A stretch of 19,420 bases of DNA, taken from NCBI GenBank assembly GCA_001464165.1, contig LNEX01000525.1, positions 1 to 19,420 of the forward strand, read 5' to 3'. The position numbers and the translations under genes are program-made. Of the stretch, positions 16,380 through 19,420 are shown one piece after another; positions within the stretch are counted from its first letter, which is position 1, and each line of letters begins with the position of its first letter. The notes below the pieces were generated by a model that was not told the DNA's origin, ran no database searches, and saw only the letters and a list, made by a program, of their open reading frames with translations. Source of the stretch: a bacterium Ga0077546 (GTDB lineage Bacteria; Cyanobacteriota; Vampirovibrionia; Obscuribacterales; Obscuribacteraceae).

Positions 16380-16452
16380 AAAATAAGCGGATGGAGCGGA
16401 AGGAACACAGACAAAATAGTCTGCTGTTTCTTCCGCTCCTGAGGCCTATTTT
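16380..16452. terminator. Long symmetric hairpin, likely bidirectional terminator of the nadK-like/radical-SAM operon
   Basis: The inner stem is GGAGCGGAAGGAACACAGAC (16393-16412) against 16419-16439, with one mismatch and one bulged C, loop AAAATA. After a small internal loop (GGAT/TGAG) an outer stem pairs AAAATAAGC (16380-16388) with GCCTATTTT (16444-16452), with one mismatch. A-rich on the left and T-rich on the right is the layout of a two-way terminator. It is much longer than a normal one, so a small mobile hairpin or a folded RNA is an alternative. Confidence 0.6.
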
Positions 16453-16842
16453 CAAAACCCTTATTCACTAACTCATATAGTTAGATGATATATACAAATG
16501 AGGTTACAGACAGCTGCGCCATCTTGGCTTCTTCTCAATAATCACACTTGTCATCTATTAGCAAAGCCAGACTTCCTGTTGTCATTCGAGGAGCTGTCGG
16601 AAAGCTATCCCGCTACATTCGTCTCAGTCTATCTTTTCAGAATTCAGCATTTTGCAACCAACACTTGGCATGACTCGGCGCCGTCTGTCCTGCCGCTTGA
16701 TGCGCGACCTCTTTCTCTGCTAATGACATAAGGTCTTCCAAAAAATCACTTTCTTTAAGTACCTTCTTCCAAACCCTAAAAACGTAATCCTTTCAACAAC
16801 CTCATTTGCAGGAGTGCCAAAAGCGCTTTTGCGGGAGAAACT
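16453..16842 (+). other. Gene-free leader before the small-membrane-protein cluster
   Basis: With 16358-16452 this makes 485 bases without a convincing gene. A 77-codon frame (16498-16731) has no ribosome site and no recognisable protein pattern. At its left is an AT-rich segment with CTAACT-CATAT-AGTTAG (16468-16484) and GATATATAC, which could hold the promoter of the cluster. The right half (16738-16805) is rich in A and pyrimidine tracts. The 14-base palindrome CAAAAGCGCTTTTG (16818-16831) abuts the ribosome site. Confidence 0.5.
16818..16831. promoter_or_regulatory. Perfect 14-base palindrome next to the ribosome site
   Basis: CAAAAGCGCTTTTG is a perfect palindrome that ends one base before GGGAG (16833-16837), the ribosome site for ATG 16843. 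It could be an operator or a small hairpin that affects translation; which one is inference. Confidence 0.35.
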
Positions 16843-17271
16843 ATGTCTTCAATTATCATCGTCAGCGGTAGCATCGCTGTCCTCGTTGCTGCATCAGTCT
16901 TTGTCGGTATGCGCCTTCGCCGCCGCCATACTCAGAATGAGCAGTCCACCTCCCAACCCTTCGGTCCCGTCGAAGCGAAGAAGAACACTCTGCGCTCTGA
17001 GATGCACGACCTAGGCCTCGGCATCAAGCAAGTCAAAGGCTACATTGCAGCAATCAAGGACGACGTCGAGAACGCTGCCACCATGCGCGCCGATGCCACA
17101 ACCGAGCTGGAGAAAGCTGAGGCGCTGAAGAGTCAAATCGAAGCCGCTATCGAACAATCCACCACTGACGCGCAGGTTGACGCCTTCGCCCTCGGCCTCG
17201 GAGAAGCTCGTCGCTATGTGCAGAAAGCCCGGCGCATCGCTCTGCGGCACACGCCTGATGAAGACGACTAA
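16843..17271 (+). CDS. Small single-span membrane protein with a helical cytoplasmic domain
   Basis: This 142-residue protein has a hydrophobic N-terminal span (SSIIIVSGSIAVLVAASVFV, 2-21) directly followed by RLRRR, which by the positive-inside rule places the rest in the cytoplasm. Residues 50-135 are charged and heptad-like (KQVKGYIAAIKDDVENAATM, TELEKAEALKSQIEAAIEQS), probably coiled coil, ending in an acidic PDEDD. The family is not recognised. GGGAG lies five bases before ATG 16843. It is the first of a run of small membrane-protein genes on the same strand with short gaps, so it likely acts with them as a membrane-associated complex; that is inference. Confidence 0.75.
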   Translation: MSSIIIVSGSIAVLVAASVFVGMRLRRRHTQNEQSTSQPFGPVEAKKNTLRSEMHDLGLGIKQVKGYIAAIKDDVENAATMRADATTELEKAEALKSQIEAAIEQSTTDAQVDAFALGLGEARRYVQKARRIALRHTPDEDD

Positions 17272-17310
17272 GAACTTTACTGCAGTTACTGCCCATTCTT
17301 AAGGACTATC

Positions 17311-17802
17311 ATGAACCTCATAGACGGTCTGCTCATCGCAGGCACTCTCATGGTCTTGCTTGCTCTTGTCGGCCCAGCTCTCGTCAAGCGCAAGCCTAAA
17401 GCAAGGGTACGCAGCCAAGCTGAGATAGAAACAGACAAAGCAGTCGACGCAGCAAACAAATTGTTTGCTGAAAAAGTTGGCCTCACATTTGCTTTGCTTC
17501 TTCTCAGTGAGAGCATTGACCGCATGCGCCGCCATGCCGAGTCACTGCCTGTACCCGACGACAACCCCCTGAGCGATATCGGCCGCGAAAAACGCATCAT
17601 TCTTGAGCAGATTCGCATTGCCGACTACAGCTGCCGGGAAATAGCAGCGGCCATGGCAAAATTCGACTCAACCACCATCGAAGCCGTACGTTGGCCTTTC
17701 ACCGCTGCCAAGCTGCAGCTCTCCTTTGCTCAGCAGCGGCTCGACAGCTGGCCTCCTATCCCAAAAGCAGAAGGTATGAGCAGAGACAGGACATCACACT
17801 GA
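17311..17802 (+). CDS. Small single-span membrane protein with a helical domain
   Basis: This 163-residue protein has an N-terminal span (MNLIDGLLIAGTLMVLLALV, 1-20) and VGPALVKRKPKAR at its border, so a cytoplasmic C-terminal part is predicted. The rest is helical with an amphipathic pattern (AEIETDKAVDAANKLFAEKV, REKRIILEQIRIADYSCREI). AAGGA (17301-17305) lies five bases before ATG. The N-terminus MNLI...VGP.LV+ recurs in the last gene of the cluster (18853). The gap is 39 bases after the preceding gene and six bases before the next. I do not recognise the family. Codon bias is weaker than in the NAD-kinase-like and radical-SAM genes. Confidence 0.75.
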   Translation: MNLIDGLLIAGTLMVLLALVGPALVKRKPKARVRSQAEIETDKAVDAANKLFAEKVGLTFALLLLSESIDRMRRHAESLPVPDDNPLSDIGREKRIILEQIRIADYSCREIAAAMAKFDSTTIEAVRWPFTAAKLQLSFAQQRLDSWPPIPKAEGMSRDRTSH

Positions 17803-17808
17803 GTCGGT

Positions 17809-18762
17809 ATGAAACCTATCTACCGCCTCTTCTGGACTGGTCTGGCAGTCTTTCTCTGCTCTTTTCTCGTGGGAATTTTCAACCTCTTGAGTAACACCGC
17901 AGACAGTGCCTGGAGCACCTTTGGCCTCATAGGCATGCTCTGCGGCGGTGCCCTCTTCGGCCTTTGCGCTGTGGCAATTGAGTGCGACGACGGCGAAGAA
18001 AGTAAAGCAATGCATGCGGCTCGTTGTCTACATTGCGCTCAAGGTCTCAACAGCGACATCTCGCTCTTGCTAGAAAATGCCAAGGCCGCCACCGCTCTTG
18101 CTCAAGAACGAGCAAGCCAGCTCAGCAACCGCGCCCTTGAGCAATGTTTGGCAGTGACCAGCGAACTGAGCGACAACGAGCGACAAGAGCTTGCGGCTGA
18201 CTATCCAAGCTTGCTGCTCAACGGTAAGCGCGAACAAGAGCAAGTCGGCAACCTGCTCAGTCAGCTATCAATTTATCGCAGACAGTGCGCCGAATTGCGT
18301 GCCGTCTGCCAAGAAGTAGAAGCCATCACTCGCCCCACATTCATCGCCACAGGCAGATGGAGGACTGGTCGCGAAGTAGCAGGCCAATACATTCTTGCCA
18401 GCGAAGTAGAGCCTCAGCAAGTCACTGTTGTATTGGCTCAAGCACTGAAAATTACTGCAAATCAAGTCGAGCATGCTCTCTCACAATTGCGAGCCGCTCA
18501 AGAGATTGCGTCACGTCACTTTGACGGCCTATCGCGCTTTCTCTCCCACCCCTTCCCTCCAACACTCACCTCACCAAATAGGACCAATACCATGTCTACC
18601 AATGACACCACCAAGAACGCCGGCGACAAGACCAAGACTGGCGGCTGCAAATGCGGCGGCAAGTGCGGCAAGGCTGCCAAAGATTGCACCTGCGGCGCCA
18701 AGAAGCTGCCGGTGACGCCCAAGCCCGCCACGCAGGCCCCCAGCGACACCAGCAAGAAGTAA
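17809..18762 (+). CDS. Two-span membrane protein; frame continues into a Cys-rich tail
   Basis: The frame codes for 317 residues. Two hydrophobic spans (5-28 and 36-56) are followed by ARCLHCAQ with a CxxC (Cys74, Cys77) and then a long helical, Gln/Glu/Ala-rich region to about 240. After a Pro-rich low-complexity piece (SHPFPPTLTSPN) the frame runs without a stop into a 56-residue Cys/Lys-rich peptide with its own ATG and ribosome site (see 18592-18762). Either the protein has a metallothionein-like tail, or two products come from one frame. ATG 17809 lies six bases after the previous stop, so coupling is likely. The family is not recognised. Codon use up to about 18560 is less C/G-biased than in the tail. 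Confidence 0.7.
   Translation: MKPIYRLFWTGLAVFLCSFLVGIFNLLSNTADSAWSTFGLIGMLCGGALFGLCAVAIECDDGEESKAMHAARCLHCAQGLNSDISLLLENAKAATALAQERASQLSNRALEQCLAVTSELSDNERQELAADYPSLLLNGKREQEQVGNLLSQLSIYRRQCAELRAVCQEVEAITRPTFIATGRWRTGREVAGQYILASEVEPQQVTVVLAQALKITANQVEHALSQLRAAQEIASRHFDGLSRFLSHPFPPTLTSPNRTNTMSTNDTTKNAGDKTKTGGCKCGGKCGKAAKDCTCGAKKLPVTPKPATQAPSDTSKK
18580..18583 (+). promoter_or_regulatory. Internal ribosome site AGGA for the Cys-rich peptide
   Basis: AGGA lies eight bases before ATG 18592, inside the 3' part of the long frame. It supports separate translation of the Cys-rich peptide. Confidence 0.5.
18592..18762 (+). CDS. Cys-rich metallothionein-like small peptide (in frame within the 3' end of the previous gene)
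   Basis: ATG 18592 opens 56 residues: MSTNDTTKNAGDKTKTGG, then a Cys core with Cys19, Cys21, Cys25, Cys32 and Cys34 (CKCGGKCG and DCTCG), then a Lys/Pro/Thr tail. Five closely set Cys with Gly and Lys resemble metal-binding peptides, but the sequence does not match cyanobacterial SmtA-type metallothioneins I know. Nearly all codons end in C or G (Lys is almost always AAG), unlike the 780 bases before it in the same frame. AGGA at eight bases supports its own start. It may be both an independent product and the tail of the longer protein. Confidence 0.5.
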   Translation: MSTNDTTKNAGDKTKTGGCKCGGKCGKAAKDCTCGAKKLPVTPKPATQAPSDTSKK

Positions 18763-18852
18763 CAGCTGGGTCCAAAACTAAGCGACAGCGCAAGAACTGG
18801 TTCATAAGACTAGGTCTTGCTGCTGGCTCAACAACAAAAGAAAGACAATCTC

Positions 18853-19131
18853 ATGAATCTCATCTCCATTCTGATTATGGTGGCAGTGATTGCTAGCGCC
18901 ATGTTCGTCGGCCCCCCTCTCGTTCGCTGGGTGCGTTCGGTGATCTCCACCGCTGGCATCCGCAACGACAAGGCTCGCAAACTGGCAGACGCCGCGCTTT
19001 ACTCGGCCACCTACACCACTCTCTTCACCATCGCCTTCGCTGCTCTGGGTATGCCCTACGGCCTTAGCAACATCATCTTTGTCTTTTTGCTGATGACAGT
19101 GCTCGACTACTTCATGCCCTCGCGGCGCTGA
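18853..19131 (+). CDS. Small multi-span membrane protein
   Basis: From ATG 18853 the product is 92 residues with three hydrophobic stretches (about 4-24, 48-66, 72-88) and a basic loop after the first (RWVRSV...IRNDKARK). I chose this ATG because MNLI...VGPPLVR aligns with the MNLI...VGPALVK start of the gene at 17311; the frame is open upstream to TTG 18817, which would add a polar 12-residue extension in front of the span. The ribosome site is weak. Codons are strongly C/G-ending. It is the last gene of the cluster; the terminator at 19228-19261 follows. The family is not recognised. Confidence 0.75.
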   Translation: MNLISILIMVAVIASAMFVGPPLVRWVRSVISTAGIRNDKARKLADAALYSATYTTLFTIAFAALGMPYGLSNIIFVFLLMTVLDYFMPSRR

Positions 19132-19227
19132 ATGACAGCCCTTTGCAAGAAGCTCTAGAAAGCAAAAACCGACTCTAGCGGCCCATTCGGCTAGGCAAAA
19201 TTTTCGCTTGAGTTGAACCAATACTTC

Positions 19228-19261
19228 AAAAGCAGTCGGGCCAACAGCCTGACTGCTTTTT
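19228..19261. terminator. Rho-independent bidirectional terminator
   Basis: AAAAGCAGTCGGGC, loop of five bases, then GCCTGACTGCTTTTT form a 14-pair stem with one G-T pair, flanked by A4 on the left and T5 on the right. It lies 97 bases after the last plus-strand gene and 39 bases from the end of the convergent minus-strand frame, serving both. Confidence 0.85.
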
Positions 19262-19299
19262 CTTCTAATCGTCATATAATTTTGCTAAAATCAACTAGC

Positions 19300-19420
19300 T
19301 TATATAGTATCTTCGGGTTTAACCTGCGTATTAGGATAACGCAGCATACCGGACAGGGGGATTGAGAGCGGCGGCGGCGAGAGTTCGGCTGAATAGTTGC
19401 GACCAGTGATAACGACGGTT
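19300..19420 (-). CDS. C-terminal end of a minus-strand gene (partial, runs off the right edge)
   Basis: On the minus strand a frame is open from the window edge for 39 codons and stops with TAA at 19300-19302. It reads TVVITGRNYSAELSPPPLSI and ends MLRYPNTQVKPEDTI, a plausible protein C-terminus with a hydrophilic end. The bidirectional terminator at 19228-19261 is placed exactly as expected for a convergent gene pair. The length seen is too short to name a family. Confidence 0.45.
   Translation of the reverse strand, partial: TVVITGRNYSAELSPPPLSIPLSGMLRYPNTQVKPEDTI

Noticed and set aside
16498..16731. 77-codon plus-strand frame in the leader before the small-membrane cluster
   Set aside because: No ribosome site, mixed composition, no domain pattern; treated as non-coding.
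19282..19310. Promoter-like TTGCTA and TAGTAT boxes 17 bases apart on the plus strand
   Set aside because: They fall at the 3' end of the likely minus-strand gene, match poorly, and no plus-strand gene follows.
19324..19344. Small inverted repeat CTGCGT/ACGCAG
   Set aside because: Six base pairs only and inside the likely minus-strand coding end; chance is sufficient.

Overview
The window reads as a piece of bacterial chromosome from a diderm-like, non-model lineage. Many genes use TTG or GTG starts with ordinary GGAGG-type ribosome sites, several proteins carry signal peptides, and there is an Slt70-type lytic transglycosylase. Gene style and content remind me of the non-photosynthetic cyanobacterial relatives (Melainabacteria/Vampirovibrionia, e.g. 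Obscuribacter-like genomes), but this is an impression and not a proof. I saw no rRNA, tRNA, CRISPR array or transposase.

Left part (1-13.2 kb, about 47-53% GC in the lines I counted or judged): an exported TPR plus alpha/beta-hydrolase gene whose signal peptide lies in another frame (252-2011); a minus-strand pair guaA -> polytopic GT-C-like membrane protein, translationally coupled (5429-2097); a plus-strand pair of a dual-specificity-type phosphatase and a GT87/DUF2029-like membrane protein (5521-7491); a hidden 40-residue membrane peptide on the minus strand (7562-7440); a secreted protein of unknown function whose real start is TTG 7805; a minus-strand cysteine-desulfurase-family enzyme (10043-8634); and an slt-like transglycosylase followed by a membrane-anchored unknown (10147-13203).

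Middle (13.2-14.5 kb): a minus-strand small zinc-ribbon protein ending in a bidirectional terminator, a DUF3343 (putative Se/S carrier-like) gene, and a 447-base gene-free stretch with an inverted repeat and a terminator-like hairpin just before the next gene.

Right part (14.5-19.1 kb): seven same-strand genes, all starting with ATG, several with strong C/G-ending codon bias (68% GC in the line at 14761-14820). First comes a divergent NAD-kinase-family protein followed 14 bases later by a small radical-SAM protein, closed by a long symmetric hairpin. Then come four or five small genes: two single-span membrane proteins with helical tails, a two-span membrane protein whose reading frame runs on into a Cys-rich metallothionein-like tail with its own ribosome site, and a small three-span membrane protein. 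This block is the best candidate for an undescribed system; its role is not readable from sequence alone. A strong bidirectional terminator (19228-19261) separates it from the 3' end of a convergent minus-strand gene that runs off the right edge.
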